DNA of 64,000 nucleotides from an uncultured Aquimarina sp. (GCA_947498935.1 CANMMM010000020.1:1-64000), one strand, 5' to 3'; shown: positions 1 through 9,752, counted from the stretch's first letter. Notes: generated by a model not told the origin, from the sequence alone. Numbers and translations: made by a program.

Positions 1-311
1 CCGTCTAAATCAAGGCTAGAAAGATCTAACTCTTTTTTATGTTGTTTAAGAAATGTAGTCCAACCATGCTTTAATGTGTCAGACAAACACCACTTTCTGT
101 AATGATAATACACCGTATTCCACGTAATGACCTGTCGTTCAAATAAGGCTTTGACTGGAAGTTGATGCCATTGCACTCCTGTCTTAAGCTTGTAAAGTAT
201 CGTATTTATAATTTCTACTAAAGGAACCCTTGGCGGAAAACCGCGCTGAGCTTTGGGCAAAAGTGGGACTATTTCCATTTCTATCGTATCTTTGTCTAGT
301 ACTGAGTACAT
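1..311 (-). mobile_element. IS5-like transposase, N-terminal part, cut by the window edge
   Basis: Reading the minus strand from an ATG at 311 gives about 103 open codons that continue beyond base 1. The protein contains ILYKLKTGVQWHQLP, then VYYHYRKWC and LDLSSLDLDG. This is the N-terminal DUF4096-type region of IS5-family DDE transposases, and the final Asp in DLDG is at the place of the first catalytic Asp. The gene lies in a complete-looking IS end: an inverted terminal repeat sits 65 to 86 bases upstream of the start, at 376-397. It is not visible whether the rest of the gene is intact. Family assignment comes from the motif pattern; the subgroup is not determined. Confidence 0.8.
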
Positions 312-375
312 ATTGGGTTGTGAGTTAATATTTTATGTTTCGCAACACAAATATCCACAACCCTTTTATCTACTC

Positions 376-397
376 AAAAAAAAGTTTAAATCACTTC
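376..397. repeat. Terminal inverted repeat of the left-edge IS element
   Basis: The outer end of the IS reads, on the minus strand, GAAGTGATTTAAAC followed by a run of T. The same end, with GAAGTGGTTTAAAC, bounds the ~160 bp element at 38328-38489 and degenerate copies elsewhere in the window. The rmlD remnant becomes readable directly after base 397, which fixes the boundary. No target duplication can be assessed because the other IS end is outside the window. Confidence 0.7.
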
Positions 398-554
398 ATT
401 AACTAAAAAAGGAAATTCAATTAAGTTAGAAAAAACAGATAATTATCCTACTTTTGCGTTTAGACCTAAATTTAGTGTTTTGAGTAAAGAAAAAATAAGA
501 ATAAAATACAATAAAAATATTCTAGATTGGAGAGAATCATTAAAGGCTTTATAA
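398..554 (+). pseudogene. rmlD: 3' remnant of dTDP-4-dehydrorhamnose reductase (rmlD)
   Basis: The frame read from 399 is open to a stop at 552-554 and contains NYPTFAFRPKFSVLSKEKI and then LDWRESLKAL. This is the characteristic C-terminus of RmlD/RfbD, where YPTPAKRP.SVL and W..SL are conserved. No start codon or NAD-binding domain is present: the gene stops abruptly at the IS terminal repeat, so the insertion removed or displaced its 5' part. An intact 5' portion could still lie beyond the IS to the left. The product would have made dTDP-L-rhamnose, so the ancestral locus probably included an rml set upstream of wecB. Confidence 0.72.
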
Positions 555-567
555 TTAAATTATTCCT

Positions 568-1692
568 ATGAAAAAAAATTTGATTGTTTTTGGAACAAGA
601 CCAGAAGCTATAAAGATGGCACCATTAGTCAAAGAGTTTCAAAAGCATAGTGATTTTTTTGAGACAAAAGTATGTATTACCGCACAACATCGAGAAATGT
701 TGGATCAGGTATTGTCTTTTTTTGAAATTACACCAGATTTTGATTTGGATTTGATGAAACCGAGTCAAAATTTATACGGATTAACTGCGGATATTATTAC
801 AGGATTGAAAGGTGTTTTGGAAGAATTTAAGCCAGATTTTGTGTATGTGCATGGAGATACCACTACTACAATGGCTTCCAGTATTGCAGCTTTTTATTCA
901 GGAGCAAAAGTATGTCATGTTGAGGCAGGGCTTAGAACTTTTGATATGAAATCTCCTTTTCCAGAAGAAATGAATAGGTGTGTTACAGGTGTAGTGTCAA
1001 ACGTCCATTTTGCTCCAACAAAAACTTCAAAACAGAATTTGCTTGATGAAAATAAATGTGATGACTCCATTTTAATTACTGGTAATACAGTAATTGATGC
1101 TATACAATTCAGTGTAACTAAAATAGGGAGAGAAAATTTTAAAGACGATCAAGTAGAAGAATTAAAAGAAATTGTTGAAAAAGAAAAAAAGTTAATTTTA
1201 GTTACGGGGCATAGGAGAGAAAATCATGGTCAGGGGTTTATAAATATTTGTGAGGCACTTAAAGAAATTGCAATAAACAATTCAGATGCTCAAATTATTT
1301 ATCCTGTCCATTTAAATCCAAATGTGCAAAAACCTGTTTATGAATTATTGAGTAATGTTAAAAACATCAAATTAATATCACCTCTTTCTTATCCTGCTTT
1401 TGTTTGGTTAATGAATCAATCCTACTTGATTATTACTGATAGTGGAGGGGTTCAGGAAGAAGCACCAAGTTTAGGGAAACCTGTTTTGGTGATGAGAGAT
1501 ACAACTGAAAGACCAGAGGCTGTGAATGCTGGCACGGTAATTTTAGTCGGAACCAATAAAGAAAAGATAGTTTTGGAAGCAGAAAAGCTACTAAAAAATA
1601 AAGAATCTTATCAAAGAATGAGTAAACTTCATAACCCTTATGGAGACGGTAAGGCATGTAAACGTATTGTAGAATACATATCAAAAAACTAA
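568..1692 (+). CDS. wecB: UDP-N-acetylglucosamine 2-epimerase (non-hydrolysing)
   Basis: This cytoplasmic enzyme of 374 residues, the normal family length, interconverts UDP-GlcNAc and UDP-ManNAc. The N-terminal FGTRPEAIKMAPL, the central HGDTTTT and HVEAGLRT, GHRRENHGQG, and the C-terminal TDSGGVQEEAPSLGKPV are all family signatures in the expected order. The ATG start follows the rmlD remnant stop by 13 bases. It is followed after 2 bases by wecC, so the two are surely co-transcribed and supply UDP-ManNAcA to this polysaccharide locus. Substrate assignment rests on family membership and on the wecC neighbour. Confidence 0.95.
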   Translation: MKKNLIVFGTRPEAIKMAPLVKEFQKHSDFFETKVCITAQHREMLDQVLSFFEITPDFDLDLMKPSQNLYGLTADIITGLKGVLEEFKPDFVYVHGDTTTTMASSIAAFYSGAKVCHVEAGLRTFDMKSPFPEEMNRCVTGVVSNVHFAPTKTSKQNLLDENKCDDSILITGNTVIDAIQFSVTKIGRENFKDDQVEELKEIVEKEKKLILVTGHRRENHGQGFINICEALKEIAINNSDAQIIYPVHLNPNVQKPVYELLSNVKNIKLISPLSYPAFVWLMNQSYLIITDSGGVQEEAPSLGKPVLVMRDTTERPEAVNAGTVILVGTNKEKIVLEAEKLLKNKESYQRMSKLHNPYGDGKACKRIVEYISKN

Positions 1693-1694
1693 AC

Positions 1695-2909
1695 ATGAGC
1701 AATAAATCTAATGTAGTAATGATTGGTTTGGGGTATATAGGACTCCCAACAGCTGCTTTAATCGCCAAGAATAAAACGTATGTTCATGGTGTTGATATTA
1801 ACCCAAAAGTTGTTGAAACAATTAATGCCGGTAAGATTCATATCATTGAACCTGAATTGGATGAGGCAGTTGCAAATGCAGTAAAAGAAGGCTATTTAAA
1901 AGCAGCACTAACGCCTGTTCAAGCAAATACTTATTTGATTGTAGTTCCAACCCCTTTTAAAGGAAAAAACGAACCAGATATTTCCTTTGTGGAAGCTGCT
2001 ACCAGAGGAATCATTCCTTTATTAAAAGAAGAAGATTTATATATTATAGAATCAACCTCACCTGTAGGAACTACAGAAAAGATGATGAATTTAATTTATG
2101 CAGAAAGGCCAGATCTAAAAGATAAATTGAATATAGCCTATTGTCCAGAGAGAGTATTACCAGGAAATGTGATGTATGAGCTGGTTTACAATGATAGAGT
2201 TATAGGTGGTATTGACGAAAAGTCTACAGATAAGGCGGTAGCTTTTTATACTCAATTTATAAAAGGAGATTTGCATAAAACAAATGCAAGAACTGCTGAG
2301 ATGTGTAAGTTAGTAGAAAACTCTTCCAGAGATGTACAAATTGCATTTGCAAATGAATTATCTTTGATTTGTGATAAGGCAAATATTAATGTATGGGAAT
2401 TGATTGAGTTGGCGAATAAACACCCAAGAGTGAATATTTTACAGCCTGGATGTGGAGTAGGTGGTCATTGTATTGCAGTGGATCCTTATTTTATAGTTGC
2501 TGACTACCCTATGGAATCACAAATCATAGGAAAAGCTAGAGAAATTAATAATTATAAGTCATTTTGGTGTGCCGAAAAAGTACAAAATGCGAAATTAGAA
2601 TTTCAATTAAAACATGGAAAAAAGCCACGTATTGCATTAATGGGACTAGCCTTTAAACCTGATATTGATGATTTGAGAGAATCACCAGCTAAATATATTG
2701 CACAGAAGGTATTACAAAATGCTAATAATGAGGAATATTATATAGTTGAGCCTAATATAGAAGCACATAATGTATTTAAGTTAACAAGTTATCAGGAAGC
2801 GGTAGAGAAAGCCGAGGTAATTGTGTTTTTAGTTGCACATAAAGAGTTTAAAGAATTAGAAATATCTAAAGATAAAGTGGTTTTAGATTTTTGTGGAATT
2901 AATAATTAG
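1695..2909 (+). CDS. wecC: UDP-N-acetyl-D-mannosamine dehydrogenase
   Basis: The product is a 404-residue NAD-dependent nucleotide-sugar dehydrogenase that oxidises UDP-ManNAc at C6 to UDP-ManNAcA. A Rossmann motif GLGYIGLPTAA is at residues 11-21. The catalytic cysteine is Cys259 in GCGVGGHCIAVDP, the WecC-type signature, whereas the second dehydrogenase of this window (26928) has GGSCFPKD. LMGLAFKPDIDDLRESPA marks the C-terminal UDP-binding domain. The gene starts 2 bases after wecB. Together with the WecA-like and WecG-like genes further on, it points to an ECA-like lipid-linked GlcNAc-ManNAcA unit. Confidence 0.94.
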   Translation: MSNKSNVVMIGLGYIGLPTAALIAKNKTYVHGVDINPKVVETINAGKIHIIEPELDEAVANAVKEGYLKAALTPVQANTYLIVVPTPFKGKNEPDISFVEAATRGIIPLLKEEDLYIIESTSPVGTTEKMMNLIYAERPDLKDKLNIAYCPERVLPGNVMYELVYNDRVIGGIDEKSTDKAVAFYTQFIKGDLHKTNARTAEMCKLVENSSRDVQIAFANELSLICDKANINVWELIELANKHPRVNILQPGCGVGGHCIAVDPYFIVADYPMESQIIGKAREINNYKSFWCAEKVQNAKLEFQLKHGKKPRIALMGLAFKPDIDDLRESPAKYIAQKVLQNANNEEYYIVEPNIEAHNVFKLTSYQEAVEKAEVIVFLVAHKEFKELEISKDKVVLDFCGINN

Positions 2910-2920
2910 ATATTTTATTT

Positions 2921-4372
2921 ATGTTATTTAATTCTTTTGATTTTGCAGTTTTTTTTCCATTATTTTTTGCTCTTTATTGGTTTTTTAGCAAAAATTTAAC
3001 AATTAGAAATTTATTTCTTTTAATTGCTAGTTATTTGTTTTATGGATGGTGGAATTGGAGATTCCTTTTTTTAATTATATTTAGTTCCTTTTTAGATTAT
3101 TACATAGGGTTATTAATATATAAAGAATCAAGTCAAAAACGAAAAAAAATATTTTTATCAATTAGCCTTATTTTTAATTTAGGTTTTCTTTTTTATTTTA
3201 AATATTTTAATTTTTTTATAGAAACGTTTGTTGAAGCTTTTAGTCTATTCGGAACTCGATTAAATGTAGAAACATTAAATATAGTTTTACCGGTAGGAAT
3301 TAGTTTTTATACATTTCAGACTCTAAGTTATACTATAGATATTTATAGAGAGCAATTAAAACCCACAAAAAATATAATTAGTTTTTTTAGTTTTGTTTCG
3401 TTTTTTCCTCAATTGGTAGCAGGACCTATAGAACGTGCTAGTCATTTATTACCTCAATTTAGTAAGATCTATAAATTTAATTATGAAAATGCTAAAAGTG
3501 GTTTTTTTTTAATCCTCTATGGATTATTCAAAAAAATGGTTATTGCTGATAGATTAGCACTATATGTTAATGAGGTATATGCTGATCCAACAAGCTATAA
3601 TGGTTTAGCAACTATTGTTGCAACTGTATTCTTTGCTATTCAGATTTACTGTGATTTTTCCGCGTATTCAGATATTGCAATAGGAATAGCAAGAAGTATG
3701 GGATTTGATTTGATGAAAAACTTTAACACCCCATATTTTTCTTCATCAGTTACAGAGTTTTGGCGAAGATGGCATATTTCATTGTCTACATGGTTTAGAG
3801 ATTATATATTTATACCACTGGGGGGAAGTAGAAAAAAAGAATTTCGAGTGTACTTAAATTTGTTTGTTGTTTTTTTAATTAGTGGATTATGGCATGGAGC
3901 CTCTATGAATTTTGTTATATGGGGGAGTTTGCATGGTATTATAATTGTTTTGGAAAAATATAATAAAAAGCAGAAAATATTAACAATAAGATCAACAACT
4001 AAAGCTTTAGGCGTTATTAAAAAGTTTTACATTTTTATAATAGTTTGTTTTGCTTGGGTGTTTTTTAGAGCCGATAGTTTTGGTACATCTGTAGATGTTA
4101 TCAGTAATATTTTTAGTTTTAAGACAGATAATTTCATAGAAGGTTTGCTTAATAAAGTAATAGATGATAAAGATCTTAAAGTTGCTTTTATAGTGGTTTT
4201 AACACTCTTTTTTGTTGAATCTCTTCAACAAAAAAGAGTGTTATATGATGTATTAAAAAAGAAAAGTATGATATTACGGTGGTCTTTGTATTTAGTGCTG
4301 ATACTAGCAATAGTAGTTTTTGGTATTTATGGAGATTATGATGAATCAAAATTCATCTATTTTCAATTTTAG
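2921..4372 (+). CDS. MBOAT-family membrane O-acyltransferase (AlgI/DltB type)
   Basis: This 483-residue, very hydrophobic protein begins with the AlgI-like MLFNSFDFAVFFPLFF. It carries the family signatures FWRRWHISLSTWFRDYIFIPLGG (residues 280-302, key WHISLSTW) and SGLWHGASMNFVIWG with the presumed catalytic His325. Proteins of this type move acyl groups, usually acetyl, across the inner membrane for transfer to exported polysaccharides. The next gene starts 2 bases later and encodes an SGNH-like protein of the kind that usually takes the acyl group on the periplasmic side. O-acetylation of this locus's glycan is the likely role; the acceptor is unknown. Confidence 0.9.
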   Translation: MLFNSFDFAVFFPLFFALYWFFSKNLTIRNLFLLIASYLFYGWWNWRFLFLIIFSSFLDYYIGLLIYKESSQKRKKIFLSISLIFNLGFLFYFKYFNFFIETFVEAFSLFGTRLNVETLNIVLPVGISFYTFQTLSYTIDIYREQLKPTKNIISFFSFVSFFPQLVAGPIERASHLLPQFSKIYKFNYENAKSGFFLILYGLFKKMVIADRLALYVNEVYADPTSYNGLATIVATVFFAIQIYCDFSAYSDIAIGIARSMGFDLMKNFNTPYFSSSVTEFWRRWHISLSTWFRDYIFIPLGGSRKKEFRVYLNLFVVFLISGLWHGASMNFVIWGSLHGIIIVLEKYNKKQKILTIRSTTKALGVIKKFYIFIIVCFAWVFFRADSFGTSVDVISNIFSFKTDNFIEGLLNKVIDDKDLKVAFIVVLTLFFVESLQQKRVLYDVLKKKSMILRWSLYLVLILAIVVFGIYGDYDESKFIYFQF

Positions 4373-4374
4373 TA

Positions 4375-5790
4375 ATGATGAAAAAGTTTTTTTTTAAGAT
4401 AGCTTTGTTGTTTTTGATAGTTTTTGTGATATTATCTTTTTTAGGAGAATCACTGACTAAGATGAACCCATATAGCAAGTTTGTGTCAGAATTTGAATCA
4501 AGTATTAAAGAAGGAACTAATTATGATATCCTTTTTTATGGAAGTTCTAAAAGCTTTTGTTCTTTTAATCCAAGAATTTTTGAAGAATTTTTGGATTTAA
4601 ATAGTTTTAATTTAGGTTCTGATGCGCAAAGGTTAGAGACAACAGAGTTGGTCCTTAAAAATACATTGAAAAAACAAATTCCAAAATTATTGGTTATCGA
4701 AATCAATGAACTTAGTGCAAAACCAATAGAAAATAAAAAAATTCTTAGTTTTCAATTTAGATGTTATGATGCTTTTAGTTTTGATAAGAATAAATTAATT
4801 CAATCATTTAATCAAATTTCTTTTGAGGAATTACCTAATTTGTACATAAAAGCAATAAGAAATCACAAAGGATGGAAGACATTATCAAAGAATAAGAATG
4901 ATGATAAATCAAATAATATTTACCTTGAAGAAGATTATAAAGGATATGTAGGGTTACAATTAACTATTAAAAACCCTGAAAGATATGACTCTTTTTTTGA
5001 AAGAAAATTGGATAGAAATAAGTATGACTCAATAGATCTACCTCATGAAGATGTAAATGCTATTACTAATATTTTAAATATTTGTTCTCAATATAATATT
5101 AAACCACTTTTTGTAACATCTCCTTCAATCAGAGAACTATCAATGGAAAAACACCTACAATTTTCTAATAAATTAAATTTATTTTTAGAAAATAAAGGTC
5201 TAGATTATTTGGATTTAAATTTCCATGTTAAAGAAATAGGACTATCAAGTAATGATTATAGAGATGTTACACATTTGAATAATTTAGGTGCAAACAAAGT
5301 TAGTGAGTATTTATCAAAATGGATTTATCAAAAATATAACATTGGAAAGTTAAAAACATTTATATCACCAAAAGAATATATCCAAAATGGTAGTTTCGAA
5401 AAAAACAATTTTCAGATAAACTATAGTTTAACAAATGACTTAATAATTTCTCGGGTAGATTATATAAAGATAAAACCGCGTAAAATGGCATTAATCATTG
5501 GATTAGAAACTAAAGAAGGTGTTACAGATTTGAATAAATACAGAATGATGTATCATGCGCTTCCAAATAACATTTTCCTAAATAAATTATCAAAAACATC
5601 GATTAAGAAAAACCGAAAATTTGAAATATGGGATTTTAAACCAACAATTCAAGTGATTAATGGTAAAAAGTATATAATTCATGTAGTAGATTCACAGATA
5701 GAAAAACTAAAAACAATAAGTCTTGGCTTGTATAGCTCAAAAGGTTATAGAGGTTTGTTGTCCAGTAAGTTAGTTTTTGATTTTAAATAG
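4375..5790 (+). CDS. SGNH hydrolase-like partner of the MBOAT protein (AlgX/DltD-like role)
   Basis: The protein has 471 residues and one N-terminal membrane segment (about residues 5-24), with the rest probably periplasmic. A serine block GSSKS (56-60) sits after a beta strand, as block I of SGNH proteins, and DVTHLNN provides a DxxH pair (Asp297, His300) like the catalytic Asp/His. About 160 further residues follow as an extra C-terminal domain that I do not recognise; it may bind polysaccharide. It immediately follows the MBOAT gene, an arrangement typical of alginate-like O-acetylation. Function is inferred from motifs and context. Two adjacent ATG codons could start it. Confidence 0.68.
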   Translation: MMKKFFFKIALLFLIVFVILSFLGESLTKMNPYSKFVSEFESSIKEGTNYDILFYGSSKSFCSFNPRIFEEFLDLNSFNLGSDAQRLETTELVLKNTLKKQIPKLLVIEINELSAKPIENKKILSFQFRCYDAFSFDKNKLIQSFNQISFEELPNLYIKAIRNHKGWKTLSKNKNDDKSNNIYLEEDYKGYVGLQLTIKNPERYDSFFERKLDRNKYDSIDLPHEDVNAITNILNICSQYNIKPLFVTSPSIRELSMEKHLQFSNKLNLFLENKGLDYLDLNFHVKEIGLSSNDYRDVTHLNNLGANKVSEYLSKWIYQKYNIGKLKTFISPKEYIQNGSFEKNNFQINYSLTNDLIISRVDYIKIKPRKMALIIGLETKEGVTDLNKYRMMYHALPNNIFLNKLSKTSIKKNRKFEIWDFKPTIQVINGKKYIIHVVDSQIEKLKTISLGLYSSKGYRGLLSSKLVFDFK

Positions 5791-5875
5791 TATAATTAGA
5801 GTATATAATTGATTTTTTGTATATTTTTAATAAAAAAATTACTTGGTAAAACACATCAAATTCAGATAGATAATT

Positions 5876-7090
5876 TTGATAAAAGATATAATTTATAATA
5901 ACTTATCGCAAGGGTTACAGTTTGGATCAAGATGGGTACTTAATATAGTCCTTATTACGATTCTTGACATTGAAACTTATGCTATTTTCTCCTTTGTCTA
6001 TTCATTGTCTAATATATTACTTTCGTTATTACCATTTGGTAGTTCAGTTTTTTTAATAGCAGAAGCAAACGATTCTAAAAAAGGAGTTAATTTGCTTACA
6101 GAGTCAATTATAGTAGCTTCTTTTTTATTTATTTTGGTTTTTACAGTATATGTAGGCTTAACACCTTTTCTGAATTATATCAAAGGATGGGCATTTTCAG
6201 GTTATGGAATAGTATTGAGTTATTTATTGTCGTTAAATTTGATAGTTTTTTCTTATTTTAAAGGGATAGGTAATTTTAAAAAAGAACTTCAAGCAAATGC
6301 TATCTTTTGCATCGCACTACTATTATTTACTCTGTATGCGTACTTGATATTAGTGAAAACTAAAAATATAAGTTTATTTTTTTTCGTTTTAATTGGCTTA
6401 AACTTCATTATTTTCGTGTATTCAATTTTTAGTTCAGAATTAAAAAGACGGATTTTTACCTCGACAGGTGTAATAGAAAATAGCTTGGTTAGAATTAAAG
6501 AAATTTTTGTGGATAAGGTGTATTATGGTTTACAAGAAATAGTAACAGCAATTTATACACAAGCAGGATTGTTAATTTTATTTTATGTTTTGGATGAAAA
6601 AACATATGGTTATTACAGAGCATTATTTGTTGTAGTTGCTCCAGTTTTTATGGTTACAGTTGCTATTTCTCAAGTAATATTAAAACATCTGAAAAATTCA
6701 AGTAATAAAATAAAAGTTTTTAGAAGAATACAACTATATACAGTTGTATTAGGAGTGATAATTAGCATAGTAATTTTTGCTTCAAAAAAAATTATTTTTT
6801 CTTTTATAAAAATAGAAAATTCAACAGTGACTAATAGTTCATTTTATATTATAATTGGTATTGTTTTAGTAAGATTTATTTTTGCTAATTATGAGATGTT
6901 ATTGGTTTTGCTAAATAAGCAAAAACAGCGATTTTTTGTACAGTTGATAGCCGCTATCATTAGTATAATTTCTATTTTTGTTTTTTTACCTCATTATGGA
7001 CTTGTCGGTGCTGTTTCTACTAATGGACTATCTTATTTGATAGTATCCTTTGGTTTAATATTAATATCAGAAAATTATTTAAGCAAATAA
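5876..7090 (+). CDS. Polysaccharide flippase-like membrane protein (Wzx/PST family)
   Basis: The product is 404 residues with about twelve hydrophobic segments and short charged loops, the layout of the Wzx/MATE-like flippases that move undecaprenyl-linked repeat units across the inner membrane. Sequence conservation is weak, as is normal for Wzx, so the call rests on topology, length and context. The start is a TTG at 5876. The opening MIKDIIYNNLSQGLQFGSR, before the first hydrophobic stretch, resembles the start of other flippases. It stands 85 bases after the previous gene and before polymerase/ligase-like genes. Confidence 0.72.
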   Translation: MIKDIIYNNLSQGLQFGSRWVLNIVLITILDIETYAIFSFVYSLSNILLSLLPFGSSVFLIAEANDSKKGVNLLTESIIVASFLFILVFTVYVGLTPFLNYIKGWAFSGYGIVLSYLLSLNLIVFSYFKGIGNFKKELQANAIFCIALLLFTLYAYLILVKTKNISLFFFVLIGLNFIIFVYSIFSSELKRRIFTSTGVIENSLVRIKEIFVDKVYYGLQEIVTAIYTQAGLLILFYVLDEKTYGYYRALFVVVAPVFMVTVAISQVILKHLKNSSNKIKVFRRIQLYTVVLGVIISIVIFASKKIIFSFIKIENSTVTNSSFYIIIGIVLVRFIFANYEMLLVLLNKQKQRFFVQLIAAIISIISIFVFLPHYGLVGAVSTNGLSYLIVSFGLILISENYLSK

Positions 7091-7219
7091 TAATAGAGTA
7101 GTTTTGTATGTACTTAAAATTAATTTAGCTAATGATAATTAAGATATACAGAATACTAAAATTAATTTTTTCATTAACTGTTGTAATAAGAGAAAAATAT
7201 TTATTTTTTCAAATAAAAA

Positions 7220-8455
7220 ATGATTAAACTAATCACTTTTGATAGATTTCTTATTAGTATTTTATTTTTATTATTGTTAGTAGATATGCTAAATGGCTTT
7301 TTGTTAAACAAAAATATTATTTTACTAATATCTGTAAGTCAAGCGTATAAGCTTAGTGTTATCATGCTGATGTTGTTTAGGATAATCATGACTAATGTAA
7401 AGAAATCTATACCAATAGTTTGTGTGATTTTTTTGCTTTTTTCAGCACCGATTTCCTATTACTTATTTAATCAAGATAGTACATATTTGTTTAAAGATTT
7501 AATAAAAAATGTAAGGTATTTAATTCCTATTGTTGCATTTTTTTATTTTAGGTTACTTATAGTTTCAAGTTATTGGAGTAAGATATTTCCTAAATTAAAA
7601 AAATGGCTTTATTTTTCATACATTATACTCGTATTAAATTTGTATTTAGGGCTTTTAGGTTTTGGTATAAGAGCTTACAATTATGGTGAAGGTGTAGGAG
7701 TAGGCTATAAAGGCTATATTTATGCTGGAAATGAAATCTCTGGTGTATTACTAATTTTGTCATCTATAATTGCGTATGATTTATGGAATAATAATAAGAA
7801 AAGAAAATTCTTTTTATTATTATTTATATCATTATTTGCTTCTATTTTATTGTCATCAAAAACTGCAATTTTAGGTACTGTATTAGTATTTATGATTGTT
7901 TCGGTAAAATTTAGATCGAAATTTAGATTAAGTTCAATTAAGCGATTTTTATTTGTTTTGATAATAGTTATACCACTTACAATTTATATAATATATAAAG
8001 GTGTTATTTCTACAAATTTAATGGATAGGTTTCTATGGTTTTGGAATAAATTTGATTTTTGGACTTTTATATTGTCCAATAGAAATAATTTCTTAAAAAG
8101 GGGTTACGAAGTATTTAGTAATGAATATAATATTTTTGAAAAGCTTATTGGTAAAGGAGAATCTCCATTCATAGAAAATGCTTCACATGCAATAGAGATG
8201 GATTTATTTGATATTCTTTTTTCGAATGGAATCATAGGAGCATTTCTATTCCTATTTTTATTATTATATATTGTTAGTCAGGCATACGTGTTTATGAACA
8301 GTAGAAATGATGATTACTACTATGCTAGTTTATCATTTGCTATGATTTTATTATTATCCTTGATTTCTTTTCTTGCGGGTCATATATATAGTTCAGGTCT
8401 TGCAGCAGTGTTTATTGGTTTTCTATTTTCTTTGATGTATGCTAAAAAAACTTAA
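7220..8455 (+). CDS. Polytopic membrane protein, probable O-antigen polymerase (Wzy-like)
   Basis: The protein has 411 residues and about ten membrane segments. A large loop holds NRNNFLKRGYEVF and LIGKGESPFIENASHAIEMD, followed by ILFSNGIIGAFLFL. That order (Arg-rich strand, G-G element, acidic/His loop, then a TM with a G-x-IG turn) is typical of Wzy/WaaL-type proteins. It would polymerise repeat units in the periplasm. The gene ends inside the next gene with 17 bases of overlap, and that gene is of the same general class, so one may be the polymerase and the other the ligase. Specificity cannot be read from sequence. Confidence 0.65.
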   Translation: MIKLITFDRFLISILFLLLLVDMLNGFLLNKNIILLISVSQAYKLSVIMLMLFRIIMTNVKKSIPIVCVIFLLFSAPISYYLFNQDSTYLFKDLIKNVRYLIPIVAFFYFRLLIVSSYWSKIFPKLKKWLYFSYIILVLNLYLGLLGFGIRAYNYGEGVGVGYKGYIYAGNEISGVLLILSSIIAYDLWNNNKKRKFFLLLFISLFASILLSSKTAILGTVLVFMIVSVKFRSKFRLSSIKRFLFVLIIVIPLTIYIIYKGVISTNLMDRFLWFWNKFDFWTFILSNRNNFLKRGYEVFSNEYNIFEKLIGKGESPFIENASHAIEMDLFDILFSNGIIGAFLFLFLLLYIVSQAYVFMNSRNDDYYYASLSFAMILLLSLISFLAGHIYSSGLAAVFIGFLFSLMYAKKT

Positions 8456-9701
8456 TTTTTTTTATTTTTCGAGAATATTAGTTTTTCTATTTTCTTTGCT
8501 AATATTTTTTAGTACAAAATTGGGCAACATAGCTTTAATTTTCTTCTTAATTTCTTCTTTTTTATTGTATCTTAAAAGAAGAAGACTTTTTCTACCTAAA
8601 AGTATATGTTTTTCTACAATAAATATTTTTTTTATTTCTTGTTTAGGAGCTTTTGTAATGAGTGACAATTATGATCAGTTTATAAATGTATTAGGAAAGA
8701 GTATATCTTTTATTTTAATGCCTATAGCTCTTATAGTATATGATAAGAAAGAGCTAAATAAATGTAAGGATCTGTTTTTTAAAGGAGGTATTATGGGAGG
8801 AGTTTTATCTTCAATATTTCTTATAGTAATTATTATGATAAAGTATATGAAAGATCATAATGGGTTTGTAATCAATTCTTCAGTTTTTTCTTATGATTAT
8901 ACTTATTTTAATTTTATGAAACCTTTTGAAATTCATACAACTTATTATGGGTTCTATATTTTAGTGTCTTGGTTTTATGCAACATGGCATTATAATAAAT
9001 TTACAGTTTTTTGGCGTTATTTATCATTGTTTTTTGTAGTAATTACTTTTTTTACAATAATTTTCCTTAATAGTCGTATAATTTTTATTTTATTTGGTTT
9101 AGGGTGTTTGTTTTTTTTTATTAAAACAATGTATAGTACATTGGTATGGACACGAAAACTAATGCTAATTATAGCAACCTTATTTTTATTTTTAATAAGC
9201 TTCCAAACTATTAAAAATACATATGTGTACAAAAGGTTCTCTGTTGAGTTTTTATGGGATATAACAGAACAGGTAGGTACTGTATCCAGTTCTAATAACA
9301 TAGGAGATTCTAGATTTAGTAGATGGAAAGTAATTTGTGAAGCTATTAAACAAAAACCAATATATGGTTATGGTACAGGTTTAGAAAAAGAATTACTTAA
9401 TGATATCTTCCTAAATGAAAGAATGTTTTATTCAGCTTCTATGAAGTATGACTCACATAATCAATATTTATCATTCATGGTGCAACATGGTTTGATAGGT
9501 TTACTATTCTTTTTAATTTATTTATTTAAAAATTTTTCTTTGGGAATAAAAAAAAAGGATATTATTTATATTGCAGGATTAATAGGATTAGTAACTATTT
9601 GCTTGGTAGAGAATTTTTTGAATCGTAATGCGGGAATAATATATAGTACTTTTATATTTAATATATTATATCAGGTTAATAGTTTTGAAATAGAAAAATA
9701 G
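8439..9701 (+). CDS. O-antigen ligase/polymerase domain protein
   Basis: This 420-residue polytopic protein has the O-antigen ligase pattern SRFSRWKVICEAIKQKPIYG, then GYGTG, then YDSHNQYLSFMVQHGLIG, where the conserved His in the periplasmic loop (DSHNQYL) is the presumed catalytic residue. It overlaps the preceding Wzy-like gene by 17 bases, so translation is probably coupled. Proteins of this class either ligate finished glycan to lipid A core or polymerise it. The same motif order appears in the genes at 22412 and 30735, so the window holds at least three members. Confidence 0.8.
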   Translation: MLKKLNFFYFSRILVFLFSLLIFFSTKLGNIALIFFLISSFLLYLKRRRLFLPKSICFSTINIFFISCLGAFVMSDNYDQFINVLGKSISFILMPIALIVYDKKELNKCKDLFFKGGIMGGVLSSIFLIVIIMIKYMKDHNGFVINSSVFSYDYTYFNFMKPFEIHTTYYGFYILVSWFYATWHYNKFTVFWRYLSLFFVVITFFTIIFLNSRIIFILFGLGCLFFFIKTMYSTLVWTRKLMLIIATLFLFLISFQTIKNTYVYKRFSVEFLWDITEQVGTVSSSNNIGDSRFSRWKVICEAIKQKPIYGYGTGLEKELLNDIFLNERMFYSASMKYDSHNQYLSFMVQHGLIGLLFFLIYLFKNFSLGIKKKDIIYIAGLIGLVTICLVENFLNRNAGIIYSTFIFNILYQVNSFEIEK

Positions 9702-9752
9702 TTTTATTGTTATGTTTACTTTATTAATTCCCATTTTAAGTAAAGAAAATCG

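Noticed and set aside
447..456. TACTTTTG match to a -7 promoter element upstream of wecB
   Set aside because: It lies within the coding remnant of rmlD and encodes its conserved residues; no -33 partner was found.
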